Notes under the pieces: model-generated
The model's database searches: none
Told to the model about the DNA's origin: nothing
The model's input: only the letters and a program-made list of their open reading frames with translations
Program-made: the position numbers and the translations under genes
Assembly (NCBI RefSeq): GCF_900098745.1
Contig: NZ_FQTT01000001.1
Coordinates: forward strand, 403,280-467,279
DNA: 64,000 nucleotides
Reading direction: 5' to 3'
From: Actinomyces glycerinitolerans
GTDB taxonomy: Bacteria > Actinomycetota > Actinomycetes > Actinomycetales > Actinomycetaceae
Shown here: positions 39,290-48,346 of the stretch, in pieces
Layout of the letters: the number at the start of each line of letters is the position of its first letter
Numbering within the stretch: the first letter of the stretch is position 1

Positions 39290-39934
39290 ATGCCCGCTCT
39301 CCCCCGCACTGCCGGCCCCGACGACGCCGCGCCCTTCGCGCTCGTGCCCGCCGCCTACGTGTTGTTGCTGCGTCCCCGAAAGGACGCCTCCACAGTCATG
39401 GCCACGGAGGCACTCGGCACCGGCCATCCCGTCGGCGTCGACCGCGCACCCCGCTCCCCTGCCGGCTGGCCTCACGGCGCCGCCGCTACCGAGGTGCTGC
39501 TGCAGCTGCGCCGCAACACCGGCTTCATGGACGGGCACTGGGCAGCCGGGATCGCGGGGCACGTCGAGCCCGGCGAGTCGGTGACCGCGGCGGCCGTGCG
39601 GGAAGGCGCCGAGGAGATGGGCGTCGTCGTCGACCCCGGCGATCTGGTGCCGCTCACCGCCATGCACCGCAGCAACGCCGTCGGCGGGCCGGCCCTCGAG
39701 CAGCGGGCGGACTTCTTCTTCACCCTGACTCGCTGGCGCGGCACACCCACCATCCAGGAGCCGCACAAGTCCGGCGCCCTGAGGTGGTTTGCGCTGGACG
39801 CACTGCCCGAGCCGGTCCCGCCGCACGAACTGAAGGTCCTGCGGCTGCTGGCCGCGGCGCTCGACGGCGGCCGGGCCGTGCCCGCGATCACCACCTTCGG
39901 CTTCGCGGGCGCGCCCGGCGCGCCTCAGCCCTGA
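39290..39934 (+). CDS. Nudix hydrolase
   Basis: 214 residues. The Nudix box G-x5-E-x7-R-E-x-x-E-E-x-G is complete: GHVEPGESVTAAAVREGAEE followed by MGV. It should bind Mg2+ and cleave a nucleoside-diphosphate-linked substrate; which one is unknown. An insertion of about 35 residues near the start of the fold (after ASTVMATEALGTGHPVG) is longer than in minimal members. Its 3' end overlaps the convergent FMN reductase gene by 10 bp. Confidence 0.9.
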   Translation: MPALPRTAGPDDAAPFALVPAAYVLLLRPRKDASTVMATEALGTGHPVGVDRAPRSPAGWPHGAAATEVLLQLRRNTGFMDGHWAAGIAGHVEPGESVTAAAVREGAEEMGVVVDPGDLVPLTAMHRSNAVGGPALEQRADFFFTLTRWRGTPTIQEPHKSGALRWFALDALPEPVPPHELKVLRLLAAALDGGRAVPAITTFGFAGAPGAPQP

Positions 39935-40491
39935 CGGGCGGCGATGGAGGCGACGACGGCGTCGAGGGTCTCGGCCAACTGGACGTCGCGCCGGTCCACG
40001 GGGGTGAAGGTGGCCATGTCCGCCGTGGTGTCCGTGACGAGGATCAGCTGCACCGGCGGGTAGACCACGTGCATGCTCCAACTGCCCAGGACCGTGCGCC
40101 ACTGCTCGACCGCCCGGATGGCGCCGTCGCCGGAGTAGCCGACGAAGCCGACGGTCTTGTTCTGGAACTCGGAGAACAGGTGATCGGTGGCGTTCTTGAA
40201 GGCGCCGGGGATGCCGTGGTCGTACTCGGAGGTGACGAACACGAAGCCGTCCTGGGAGTCGATGGCGTCTGACCAGGCCTGCACCCGCGGGTCGTCATAC
40301 TGCTTGTTCGCCATCATTGGCGGAACCTGCGAGGTGAACAGGGGCAGGTCGAAGGACTTGACGTCGATGATGGTGTAGTCGGCGTCGCCGCGGGCGCGCG
40401 CGTGCTCAAGCACCCACTGGGCGATCTGCTCGCCGAGGCGAACCTCCCGCACCGAGCCGAGCACGATCCCGATCTTGGGCTTATTGGTCAT
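39925..40491 (-). CDS. NADPH-dependent FMN reductase family protein
   Basis: 188 residues, flavodoxin-like. GIVLGSVREVRLGEQIAQWV forms the FMN phosphate loop; FVTSEYDHGIPGAFKNATDH is the conserved flavin/dimer motif of the azoreductase/SsuE-like family. It reduces FMN, quinones or azo compounds with NAD(P)H; the physiological substrate is unknown. Convergent with the Nudix gene. Confidence 0.92.
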   Translation of the reverse strand: MTNKPKIGIVLGSVREVRLGEQIAQWVLEHARARGDADYTIIDVKSFDLPLFTSQVPPMMANKQYDDPRVQAWSDAIDSQDGFVFVTSEYDHGIPGAFKNATDHLFSEFQNKTVGFVGYSGDGAIRAVEQWRTVLGSWSMHVVYPPVQLILVTDTTADMATFTPVDRRDVQLAETLDAVVASIAARQG

Positions 40492-40639
40492 AGATGTCTC
40501 CGTTCAGGCCATGTCCCGCCCGGGTTCGGGCGGTACGAGCCCCAAGAACAGCATGACCCCATTCGTGACGCCAACGAAATCAGACGTTGACATTGTCACA
40601 GCGTCGTCGTCCACCGCCCGGCGGCGGTCGCCGTCGGGC

Positions 40640-41587
40640 TCAGAACCCGAGGAATTCCAGGATGTCGGGCAGCTCCCGGCGGGCCTGCGCCAGGCCGGCC
40701 TCGTAGGCGGTCACCACGCGGTCGTAGCGCAGCTCACCGTTCTCGATCGCCATGCGGTCGGGCTGGAACAGGTAGACGCGCCCCTCGCGGCGCCCCTGCT
40801 CCAGCTCCTCAATGGTGCGGTTGTAGCCGTCGGGCCGGTTGATGATGGCCTCGGCGACCTCCGGCTGCTTGCGGAACATGCGCCGGTAGGCGGCGGCGCG
40901 CTTCTCGGCGGGCTTGCGGTAGCCTGCCGGCCGGGTGGAGGCCACGAGCATGCGCTCGTAGCCGTCGGCCACGGCGGCGTCGGTGGGGAAACCGCCGGTG
41001 GGGCCGAGCGCCCCGTCGAGGTAGGGCACGCCGTCGATGTGGACGGTGGGCATGAGCACCGGCATGGATGAGGAGGCCTGGCAGCGCACCAGCAGGTCCT
41101 CCATGACGTCCATGTCCTCCAGGCCCCAGTAGACCTCCTCGCCGGTGTCGCAGCGGAAGGCGCCCAGGCGCACTGTGGCCGCGGAGGACTTGAAGGTGTC
41201 CCAGTCGAAGGGGAACAGCTCGTCCGGCAGGGAGGTGTGCTGGTAGATGTGCTCGGAGTTGAAGTAGCCCTGGCCGCGGGCGAAGCTGCCCCACCCGCCG
41301 GCGTCGGGGTCGGTGGTCAGCCCGACGAAGGCCTCACGGGTGCGCCACAGGTCGCGGGAGACCATGTTGACGGTGTTGGTCGTGCCGGCGGAGATGCCGC
41401 CCACCCAGGGGAAGAACAACCCCTCCTCCAGCAGCACCTGCACCAGCGCCGCGGTGTAGGTGCCGCGCATGCCACCGCCTTCGAATACGAGGGCGACGTC
41501 GTCGACGCGCCGGGTGATCGGGGCGGGCGTGTGCGCGGGGTCGCCGTACGGGACGGGGTGGGAGGGGGCGAGGGCGGAAGTGGTCAT
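40640..41587 (-). CDS. patatin-like phospholipase (RssA/YjjU-like)
   Basis: 315 residues. LVFEGGGMRGTYTAAL is the oxyanion loop; WVGGISAGTTNTVN holds the nucleophile Ser (G-x-S-x-G); YLDGALGPTGGFP carries the dyad Asp. These make it a Ser-Asp lipid acyl hydrolase. No signal peptide. The C-terminal part (EAIINRPDGYNRTIEELEQG) resembles the YjjU branch. Monocistronic, divergent from the Old Yellow Enzyme gene. Confidence 0.92.
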   Translation of the reverse strand: MTTSALAPSHPVPYGDPAHTPAPITRRVDDVALVFEGGGMRGTYTAALVQVLLEEGLFFPWVGGISAGTTNTVNMVSRDLWRTREAFVGLTTDPDAGGWGSFARGQGYFNSEHIYQHTSLPDELFPFDWDTFKSSAATVRLGAFRCDTGEEVYWGLEDMDVMEDLLVRCQASSSMPVLMPTVHIDGVPYLDGALGPTGGFPTDAAVADGYERMLVASTRPAGYRKPAEKRAAAYRRMFRKQPEVAEAIINRPDGYNRTIEELEQGRREGRVYLFQPDRMAIENGELRYDRVVTAYEAGLAQARRELPDILEFLGF

Positions 41588-41680
41588 GATGTGCCAAGGC
41601 TATCGAGCCCACGTGGGTGGGCGGCAGTGATCCCGACCGCACCCCTGGCCGTCGACGGTCGGCACGCGTAGCGTGACGCC

Positions 41681-42796
41681 ATGGCGAATCCACAGCTCCT
41701 TCAGCCCCTTTCTCTGCGCGGGCTCACGGCCCGCAACCGCCTCTGGCTCCCACCCATGTGCATGTACTCGGTCGAGAACCAGGACGGCATCGCCACCGAC
41801 TGGCACGTGGTGCACTACGGCTCGCGCGCCCAGGGCGGCTTCGGCACCGTGATCGTCGAGGCCACCGGCGTCACTCCCGCGGGGCGCCTGTCCCCCTACG
41901 ACCTCGGCCTGTGGGACGACGCCCAGGTGGACGGCCACCGCCGCATCGTCGAGGCGATCCACGCCGGCGGCGCGCTGGCGGGCGTGCAGCTGGGCCACGG
42001 CGGCCGCAAGGCGGGCACGCCCCCGTGGCGGCCCGACGTCGAGGGGGCCCGCTCCGGAACCCTGCCCGACTGGGATCTGGTGGCGCCGAGTGCGGTGGCC
42101 TACCCCGGCCACGCGGTGCCGCGCGCGCTGACCACCGCGGAGATCGCCGACACCGTGCAGGCCTTCGCCGACGCCGCCCGCCGCGCCGTGGCCGCCGGCT
42201 ACGACGTGGTGGAACTGCACGGCGCCCACGGCTACCTGATCCACCAGTTCCTCTCGCCGCTGTCCAACACCCGCACCGACGCCTACGGCGGCTCCGCCGA
42301 GGGGCGGCGCCGCTTCGCCCTGGAGGTGGTTCGGGCGGTGCGCGCGGCCATCGGGGAGGACAAGGTCCTCGACATCCGCCTGTCTGCCACCGACTGGACC
42401 GAGGGCGGGATCACCGGGGATGACACCGCCGAGTTGGCGCGGCAGCTGGTGGCGGCGGGCGTGGACGTGCTGCACGTGTCCACCGGCGGGAACGCGCCCG
42501 CCCAGGTGCCGGCGGGCCCCGGCTACCAGGTGCCCTTCGCCGCCCAGGTCAAGCAGGCCGTGGACGGCATGACGACGCCGGGCGGAGGGCAGCCGCAGGT
42601 GGTCGCCGTCGGCATCATCGACTCCGGCATGCAGGCGGAGCAGATCCTGGTGGCCGGCCTGGCCGACGCCGTCGCCGCCGGGCGGGCGGCCCTGCGCGAC
42701 CCGTACCTGCCGGTGCGCTGGGCTCACGAGCTGGGCGTCAGCGACTGGCAGGCCGCACATCTGCCGATCCAGTATTGGCGCGGCGCCTGGCGCTGA
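41681..42796 (+). CDS. NADH:flavin oxidoreductase, Old Yellow Enzyme family (YqjM-like)
   Basis: 371-residue FMN TIM barrel that reduces activated C=C bonds with NAD(P)H. NRLWLPPMCMYSVENQDGIA matches the YqjM/NamA group including the redox-tuning Cys; VELHGAHGYLIHQFLSP has the His pair that binds the substrate carbonyl; TRTDAYGGS follows. Full length. A GC hairpin follows. Confidence 0.94.
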   Translation: MANPQLLQPLSLRGLTARNRLWLPPMCMYSVENQDGIATDWHVVHYGSRAQGGFGTVIVEATGVTPAGRLSPYDLGLWDDAQVDGHRRIVEAIHAGGALAGVQLGHGGRKAGTPPWRPDVEGARSGTLPDWDLVAPSAVAYPGHAVPRALTTAEIADTVQAFADAARRAVAAGYDVVELHGAHGYLIHQFLSPLSNTRTDAYGGSAEGRRRFALEVVRAVRAAIGEDKVLDIRLSATDWTEGGITGDDTAELARQLVAAGVDVLHVSTGGNAPAQVPAGPGYQVPFAAQVKQAVDGMTTPGGGQPQVVAVGIIDSGMQAEQILVAGLADAVAAGRAALRDPYLPVRWAHELGVSDWQAAHLPIQYWRGAWR

Positions 42797-42821
42797 GCAC
42801 CGGCTCGCACTTGAAGGCAGG

Positions 42822-42860
42822 CGGTGCCGGGCGGCTGCATTGAGCGGCTGCCCGGCACCG
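42822..42860 (+). terminator. hairpin after the Old Yellow Enzyme gene
   Basis: 11-bp perfect stem CGGTGCCGGGC with its complement at 42850-42860, loop 17 nt, 26 bp past the stop and followed by TCGTCTTGT. Probably shared with the convergent aminopeptidase gene. Confidence 0.65.
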
Positions 42861-42932
42861 TCGTCTTGTGGCGGGGCCGGCGGCCGGCGCGGCTAAGCGG
42901 GCGGGGCCGGGCGGCGCACCGCCCTCTGGGGT

Positions 42933-44345
42933 TCAGGCGCCCTGCCAGTAGGCGTGCATGGCCCGGGCGAGGCGGACGCCGTCGGAAACCGCGCACATCT
43001 CCCGCTGGGAGTGCATGGACAGCAGCCCCTGGCCGACGTCGACGGTGGGGATGCCCAGGCGCGTGGCGGTGAGCGGGCCGATCGTGGTGCCGCAGGGCAC
43101 GGCGTTGTTGGACACGAAGTCCTGGCTGGGAACCGCGGCGGCGCGGCAGGCGCGTGCCCATGCGGCCACGGCGGTGGCGTCGGTGGCGTAGCGCTGCTGG
43201 GCGTTGATCTTCAGCAGCGGCCCGCCGCCGAGGACGGGGCGCACGGCGGGATCGTGCAACTGTGGATAGTTCGGGTGGACGGCGTGGCCGGCGTCGGCGG
43301 AGACGCACACCGAGCGGGCCAGCAGCGCCGCGTAGGCGTCGCCCGTGACCCCCATGGTGCCGGCGAGGCGGGACAGCACGGTCTGCAGGAACGGGCCGGC
43401 GGCACCGGTGCGGGTGCCGCTGCCGACCTCCTCATGGTCATTGGCGATGAAGACGATCGGGCCGGCGATCCCGGCGTCTGCACCCTCGTGCGCCAACGCC
43501 TCCAGCGCCACCAGGGCGGCGTGCACGGAGGAGAGGTTGTCCAGGCGGGAGGAGGCGAGGAACTCGCCATTGCGGCCGAAGCGGGCCGGCGCCTCGGTGG
43601 GGTAGGTGAGGATGTCGCAGAAGGCCAGGTCGGCGGGGTCGATGCCGGCCAGCTCGCACAGGTAATGCTCGGGCGCGTCGGGGCCGGGCAGGGCGGACGC
43701 GGCGTCATTCCCGGGTCCGGCCGCGTCGGTTGCGGCGCCCGCCGGGGCCGTGCCGGCGGCCGCCGCCGCATCGCTCGCTTTGCCGCTCGTCAGGGTCCAC
43801 AGCGGCAACAGATGGGCCTGCTTGTCCAGGTGCAGGGACTCGTTCACGCTGCGGTCCAGGTGCGGGGCGACCTGGGCGACGCGGGCGATGGGGCCGGTGC
43901 GCACCAGGTGGGTGGTGCCGTCGAAGGTGGTCAGGCGGCCGGCCAGGCCGAGTTCGCGGTCCAGGAAGGCGTTCAGCAGCGGCCCGCCGTAGACCTCGAC
44001 GTTCAGCACCTGCACGCCGTCGCGCACCATGGCGGCGCGGGGCTTGAGCCGCAGCGCCGGGGAGTCCGTGTGGGCGCCGACGATCCGCAATCCGGCGGCC
44101 GCGTCCAGTTGCTCGGGCAGCAGCCAGGCGATGATGGCGCCGTCGCGGCGGGTGTAACCGCGGCGGGGCAGGTCGGTTCCCCAGGGCTCGCGCTCGTCTA
44201 CGGCGGTCAGGCCCACGGCGTCCAGGCGGCGGGCGACCTCCGCGGCTGCGTGGTAGGAGGTGGGTGAGGCGGTGACGAAGTCGATGATGGAGTCGGCGTA
44301 GGCGTCGTCGTCGCGCAGCGCGGGCGCGGTTTCGGGGTCTGTCAT
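42933..44345 (-). CDS. M18 family aspartyl/zinc aminopeptidase
   Basis: 470 residues. Metal-binding motifs of M18: GAHTDSPALRLKP, NDHEEVGSGTRTGA (catalytic Glu), VSADAGHAVHPNY, and a C-terminal MHSQREMCAV. It removes N-terminal (often acidic) residues in the cytosol. A low-complexity Ala/Gly insert of about 40 residues follows LPLWTLTSGK, unlike most family members. The start at 44345 (MTDPETAPAL) gives the family N-terminus; the upstream open frame belongs to repeat copy B. Confidence 0.93.
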   Translation of the reverse strand: MTDPETAPALRDDDAYADSIIDFVTASPTSYHAAAEVARRLDAVGLTAVDEREPWGTDLPRRGYTRRDGAIIAWLLPEQLDAAAGLRIVGAHTDSPALRLKPRAAMVRDGVQVLNVEVYGGPLLNAFLDRELGLAGRLTTFDGTTHLVRTGPIARVAQVAPHLDRSVNESLHLDKQAHLLPLWTLTSGKASDAAAAAGTAPAGAATDAAGPGNDAASALPGPDAPEHYLCELAGIDPADLAFCDILTYPTEAPARFGRNGEFLASSRLDNLSSVHAALVALEALAHEGADAGIAGPIVFIANDHEEVGSGTRTGAAGPFLQTVLSRLAGTMGVTGDAYAALLARSVCVSADAGHAVHPNYPQLHDPAVRPVLGGGPLLKINAQQRYATDATAVAAWARACRAAAVPSQDFVSNNAVPCGTTIGPLTATRLGIPTVDVGQGLLSMHSQREMCAVSDGVRLARAMHAYWQGA

Positions 44346-44384
44346 GGGCCCAGTATGGGCCCGCCGGGAGAGGCCGCCGCCGAA

Positions 44385-44510
44385 GAATGTCCAAATCCGG
44401 CAGGAACGTCGGGCGCGCGCTCTCTGGCCGCCCATAAAACGGCTTGATATCAGCGATCTGTCAGCCACAGTTCGGTCGCGCACACGCGTTTGTCCCGTAT
44501 TCGGAGCATC
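44385..44510 (-). repeat. MITE-like intergenic repeat, copy B
   Basis: 126 bp, starting GAATGTCCAAATCCGGC and ending CCGTATTCGGAGCATC, imperfect inverted ends. The first about 75 bp match copy C (48209) at all but seven or so positions; the second half is more diverged. It lies just upstream of the M18 gene and before the palindromic operator. Confidence 0.75.
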
Positions 44511-44589
44511 ATTCTGCGCGCGTACCGGGAGGCCGCACAGCCACCATCTGGGCCTTCCGACCTATGGACACGGCGAGCCTCCTCACCTA

Positions 44590-44623
44590 CTCTTGCAAAC
44601 GTTCCCGGGAACGTTTGCAAGAG
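44590..44623. promoter_or_regulatory. 34-bp perfect palindrome, likely LacI-family operator
   Basis: Half-site CTCTTGCAAACGTTCCC (44590-44606) followed by its exact reverse complement. Each half contains TTGCAAACGTT with a central CG, like LacI/GalR operators. It is 49 bp upstream of the DapA-family gene and probably binds the LacI regulator encoded at 47203. Confidence 0.75.
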
Positions 44624-44672
44624 GCGCTCCCGGCGGCATGATCCGCTCTTGATCCCAAGGAAGTGAACCAAT

Positions 44673-45617
44673 ATGAGCGTCCCAGTACCCAACCTCCGCG
44701 GCCTCAACCCCGCCCCCGTCACCCCCTTCACCCCCGACGGCGAGATCGACTTCCCCGCCATCAAGCGCCTGGGCTCCTGGCTGGGCTCCTTCCCCGAAGT
44801 CACCTCACTGGTCGTCCTGGGCCACGCCGGTGAGGGCACCTTCCTCACCCAGTCCGAGCAGGTGGCCGTCATCGAGGCGTTCGTCGCCTCCACCGACGGC
44901 CGCGTCCCCGTCGTCGCCGGCATCACCGGCGAGGGCACCAGGGTCGCCTGCGAGGAGGCACAGCGTGCCGTCGACGCCGGGGCGACCGTCGGCCTGATCT
45001 ACCCCTCCCACGGCTGGCTGCGGTTCGGGTTCCAGCCCGGCGCCCCGCAGGACCGCTACAAGGCGATCTATGAGGAGACCGGCCTGAACGAAATCCTCTT
45101 CCAGTACCCGGACAACACCAAGTGCAGCTACGACCTGGACACCCAGTTGGAGATCGCGGCGCTGCCCGGCGTGCACTACACCAAGAACGGCGTGCGCAAC
45201 ATGAAGCGGTGGGACACCGAGATCCCGGTACTGCGTGAGGCCTTCCCGGACCTGACGATCATGAGTTGCCACGACGAGTACCTGCTGCACACCATGTTCG
45301 ACGTCGACGGCCTCCTGGTCGGCTACGGCAACATCGCCCCCGAGCTGCTGATCAAGCTGCTCAAGGCCGGCCAGGCGCACGACTACGACGCCGCCCGCGC
45401 CGTGCATGACCAGCTCCTGCCGGTGACCAAGGCGGTCTACCACCGCGGAAGTCACATGGAGGGCACCGTCGCCCTGAAGGAGGCGCTGGTGGAGCGCGGC
45501 GTGCTGGAGACCGCCACCGTGCGCTCTCCGCTACGCCCCCTGGCAGAGGGCGCCCACGAGGAGATCGCCGCGGCCCTGGCTGCCGCCGGAATCGGCAAGG
45601 CGCAGATCCCGGCCTGA
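44673..45617 (+). CDS. dihydrodipicolinate synthase/N-acetylneuraminate lyase family aldolase
   Basis: 314-residue class I aldolase (TIM barrel). NPAPVTPFTPDGEIDFPAIK is the family N-terminus; the Schiff-base Lys is in VHYTKNGVRN and the Tyr in LFQYPDNT. The Y-P-D-N variant and the position of GHAGEGTFLT differ from true DapA, so this is probably a catabolic lyase making or using pyruvate. Context: LacI-type operator upstream, Dcu-like carrier and LacI regulator downstream, which suggests import and breakdown of an acidic substrate. Confidence 0.87.
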   Translation: MSVPVPNLRGLNPAPVTPFTPDGEIDFPAIKRLGSWLGSFPEVTSLVVLGHAGEGTFLTQSEQVAVIEAFVASTDGRVPVVAGITGEGTRVACEEAQRAVDAGATVGLIYPSHGWLRFGFQPGAPQDRYKAIYEETGLNEILFQYPDNTKCSYDLDTQLEIAALPGVHYTKNGVRNMKRWDTEIPVLREAFPDLTIMSCHDEYLLHTMFDVDGLLVGYGNIAPELLIKLLKAGQAHDYDAARAVHDQLLPVTKAVYHRGSHMEGTVALKEALVERGVLETATVRSPLRPLAEGAHEEIAAALAAAGIGKAQIPA

Positions 45618-45625
45618 CCACTACA

Positions 45626-45661
45626 CGTGGCGGTCGCGGCCTTATTCCCGCGACCGCCACG
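45626..45661 (+). terminator. hairpin after the aldolase gene
   Basis: 14-bp perfect stem CGTGGCGGTCGCGG (45626-45639) with complement at 45648-45661 and an 8-nt AT-rich loop, 9 bp after the stop. It may limit read-through into the carrier gene. Confidence 0.7.
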
Positions 45662-45769
45662 CCCCGCGGCCGCCCCACACCAAGTGTGTCCCATCACGAT
45701 CGGTGCCGATGGTGATCACGCCCCGTGCCGCGTTCCTCCCCCCACCCACCGCCCACAATGGAGTAGGCC

Positions 45770-47089
45770 GTGATCCTTCTGCAGTTCCTCGTCTTCGTTG
45801 CCTTCATCATCATCGGCGCCAGAATCGGCGGCATCGGCATTGCCTTCGCCGGCGGAGCCGGCGTGGTGGTCCTCGGCCTGCTCGGTGCCACCCCCGGCGA
45901 CCTGCCCATGCAGGTGATCGTGTTCATCATGGTGGTGATCTATGCGGCCTCGGCCATGCAGGTGGCCGGCGGGCTCGACTACCTGGTCAATCTCACCGAC
46001 CGGCTGTTGCGTGCCCACCCCAAGTACCTCGCCCTGCTGGCGCCCCTGGTTACCTACCTGCTCACCTTCGCCGCCTCCACCGGACAGGTGTCCTTCGCGA
46101 CCATGCCGGTGATCGTGGAGGTCGCCAAGGAGAACAACATCCGCCCCACCCGCCCGCTGGCGGTCGGCGTGGCCGGATCGCTGCTTGGCATCACCGCCTC
46201 CCCGATCTCCGCCGCCGTGGTGTTCCTCTCTGGCCAACTTGAGGAGACGAATTCCGGGTGGACCTTCATCGACCTGATTCTGGTGTCGATCCCCGCCACC
46301 TTCCTAGGCACGATGACTACCGCACTGGTATTCATGTTCTGGGACAAGGCGCGCGGGACGGACCGACTCGATGTCGTGCCGGAGTATCGGCGCCGCCTCG
46401 CCGCTGGCGAGATCACCCCGCCTAAGCACGAGGTCCGCGAACTGCGCCCGGGCGCCAAGCTGTCGGTGCTGATCTTCCTGATCGCCCTGGTTGTGGTGCT
46501 CGCCTACTCCATTGCCATCTCCGAGAAGGTGGGCCTGATCTCCGAGCCCGTTATGGACGCCGGACAGTGCCGTATCTCCGTCATGCTTGCAGCCGCCGGG
46601 GCGATCATCGTGGCCTGCCGCGCAGATCCGAAGGCGATACCGGGCTCGTCAATCTTCCGCACCGGTATGAACGCCTGCGCCTGTATCCTCGGTGTCGCTT
46701 GGCTGGGTACCACCTTTATGACCGCCAACCAGGAGTGGATCCAAGCCCACCTGGGTGACGCGCTCGCCGGCAAGCCCTGGCTGTTCGCCATCTTGGTGGT
46801 AGTTGCCTCCTCATTGCTGTACTCGCAGGCCGCCTCCACGCGGGCGCTGTTCCCCACCGCGCTGGCGATCGGTGTGGCTCCGGCGACCGTGGTCGCCTGC
46901 TTCCCGGCGACCTCATCCCTGTTCATCCTGCCCACCTATCCGACGCTGTTGGCGGCGGTGGACCTCGATGACACCGGCTCGACGCGGCTCGGCACACACT
47001 TCTTCGACCACCCCTTCCTAGTCCCGGGCCTCATGGCGACGGGGCTGAGCGTGCTCTACGGTTTCGCACTGGCCGCCGTCGTCGTTTGA
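45770..47089 (+). CDS. anaerobic C4-dicarboxylate transporter family protein (DcuA/DcuB-like)
   Basis: 439 residues, about ten to twelve membrane helices. Family blocks: ARIGGIGIAFAGGAGVVVLG, AGGLDYLVNLTDRLLR, TYLLTFAASTGQVSFATMPV, and SSLFILPTYPTLLAAVDLDD. Dcu carriers exchange fumarate, succinate, aspartate or malate. The start is GTG 45770 with GGAG upstream. It lies between the DapA-family gene and the LacI gene, so its substrate may be linked to the aldolase; that link is inferred. Confidence 0.9.
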   Translation: MILLQFLVFVAFIIIGARIGGIGIAFAGGAGVVVLGLLGATPGDLPMQVIVFIMVVIYAASAMQVAGGLDYLVNLTDRLLRAHPKYLALLAPLVTYLLTFAASTGQVSFATMPVIVEVAKENNIRPTRPLAVGVAGSLLGITASPISAAVVFLSGQLEETNSGWTFIDLILVSIPATFLGTMTTALVFMFWDKARGTDRLDVVPEYRRRLAAGEITPPKHEVRELRPGAKLSVLIFLIALVVVLAYSIAISEKVGLISEPVMDAGQCRISVMLAAAGAIIVACRADPKAIPGSSIFRTGMNACACILGVAWLGTTFMTANQEWIQAHLGDALAGKPWLFAILVVVASSLLYSQAASTRALFPTALAIGVAPATVVACFPATSSLFILPTYPTLLAAVDLDDTGSTRLGTHFFDHPFLVPGLMATGLSVLYGFALAAVVV

Positions 47090-47107
47090 TCACGAGTAGC
47101 CCTGTCC

Positions 47108-47149
47108 GAGACGGACCCGCGACGTCCTTGGGTGCCGCGGGTCCGTCTC
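47108..47149 (+). terminator. hairpin after the Dcu-like gene
   Basis: 14-bp perfect stem GAGACGGACCCGCG (47108-47121) with its complement at 47136-47149, loop 14 nt, followed by CTCGTCT. Separates the carrier from the LacI gene. Confidence 0.7.
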
Positions 47150-47202
47150 CTCGTCTGCGAGTCGCGCAGCTACGATGCGATCAGCCGACCAGGAGGCACA
47201 CC

Positions 47203-48261
47203 GTGAAGACCGTCACCCTTAAGGACGTCGCCGCAGCAGCTGGCGTGTCCATCTCTACGGCCTCCCGCATCCTGGACGAACGACTTCCGACCTCACGCTC
47301 CGCCTCCGCCAAGCGAGTGAGGGAGGCGGCCGAACGGCTCGGATACCGGCGCGACGCCGCAGCCTCCGCACTGCGACGCGGCGACACCGGCACCGTCGGG
47401 GTGCTGGTGCCGCGGCTGTCCGACACCGTGATGGCGCTGCTGTTCGAGGCGATCTTCTCAGCGGCGGCCGCTCGGGGATTGTTCGCACTCGTATCCGTGT
47501 GCGGCGACGACTCCGCCGCCGAGGCCCACGCCGTGGACTCGCTACTGGCCCGGCGCGTCGACGGCCTCGTACTCGCCACCGCTCGGCTTGATGATCCTCT
47601 GCCCAGTTCCCTGCGTGAACGCGGTGTGCCGCATGTGCTCGCACTGCGCACCGACGACATTTCACCCTCCTCCGTATGCGACGACGAGCTCGGCGGGTAT
47701 CTCGCAACCCGCCACCTGCTCGACCTCGGGCACACCAAAGTCGCAGTGCTTCCCGGGCCCGACTTCGCCTCCACCGCCAGGCAGCGCTTGGCCGGCTACC
47801 GCCGCGCCATGGCGGAGGCAGATGTGCCGGTCCCTGAGGCGTACGTCCGCCACTGCGGCTTCGGCTTCACAGACGGCAGCGCGGCGGCGACAGCCGTGCT
47901 CAGCGAGGCGCCGGGAATCACCGCCGTCTTCGCCGCCAATGACTCCCTTGCCATGGGGACGCTGTCCGCGGCCAAGACGTTGGGACGCTCCGTCCCGAAG
48001 GACTTGAGCGTCGTCGGCTATAACGACACCCCGCTGGCCGGCCAACTGACCGTGCCACTGACGACGGTGCGTGTGCCTTTCGACCTGATCGCCGCCGGGG
48101 CACTCGATCTGCTCGCCGCGCAGACCAGTGGCGATTCACAAGTGGTTAACCGCGTCGCCACCCCGACCCTGATCCCCCGTAGCTCCTCCACCTCTCTCGC
48201 CCACCGAAGAATGTCCAAATCCGGCGGGAACGTCGGGCGCGCACTCTCTGCTCGCCCATAA
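47203..48261 (+). CDS. LacI-family transcriptional regulator, 3' end formed by repeat copy C
   Basis: 352 residues from GTG 47203 with AGGAGG upstream. HTH: VTLKDVAAAAGVSISTASRI and the hinge RRDAAASALRRG; the sugar-binding-type core follows (GVLVPRLSDTVMALLFEAIF, AVFAANDSLAMGTLSAA, LSVVGYNDTPLAG). The core is complete through TPTLIPRSS. The last 18 codons (RMSKSGGNVGRALSARP then TAA) lie inside repeat copy C, which has replaced the native end. Likely binds the palindrome at 44590 and controls the aldolase and carrier genes. Confidence 0.92.
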   Translation: MKTVTLKDVAAAAGVSISTASRILDERLPTSRSASAKRVREAAERLGYRRDAAASALRRGDTGTVGVLVPRLSDTVMALLFEAIFSAAAARGLFALVSVCGDDSAAEAHAVDSLLARRVDGLVLATARLDDPLPSSLRERGVPHVLALRTDDISPSSVCDDELGGYLATRHLLDLGHTKVAVLPGPDFASTARQRLAGYRRAMAEADVPVPEAYVRHCGFGFTDGSAAATAVLSEAPGITAVFAANDSLAMGTLSAAKTLGRSVPKDLSVVGYNDTPLAGQLTVPLTTVRVPFDLIAAGALDLLAAQTSGDSQVVNRVATPTLIPRSSSTSLAHRRMSKSGGNVGRALSARP

Positions 48262-48334
48262 AACGGCTTGATTCCAACGATCCGGAAACGGCTCTTGGCC
48301 GCTTCGGACCCGTTTATGCCGAATCCGGAAATTC
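48209..48334 (-). repeat. MITE-like intergenic repeat, copy C
   Basis: 126 bp, begins GAATGTCCAAATCCGGC, ends GCCGAATCCGGAAATTC. Near-identical to copy B over about 75 bp. It keeps GTTTATGCC before the end, as does copy A in reverse. Starts inside the LacI gene and supplies its stop codon. Confidence 0.78.
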
Positions 48335-48346
48335 GGCCCCGCGCCT

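Noticed and set aside
44385..44483. N-terminal extension of the M18 aminopeptidase
   Set aside because: The extra codons lie in the intergenic repeat copy B and resemble no peptidase; start placed at 44345.
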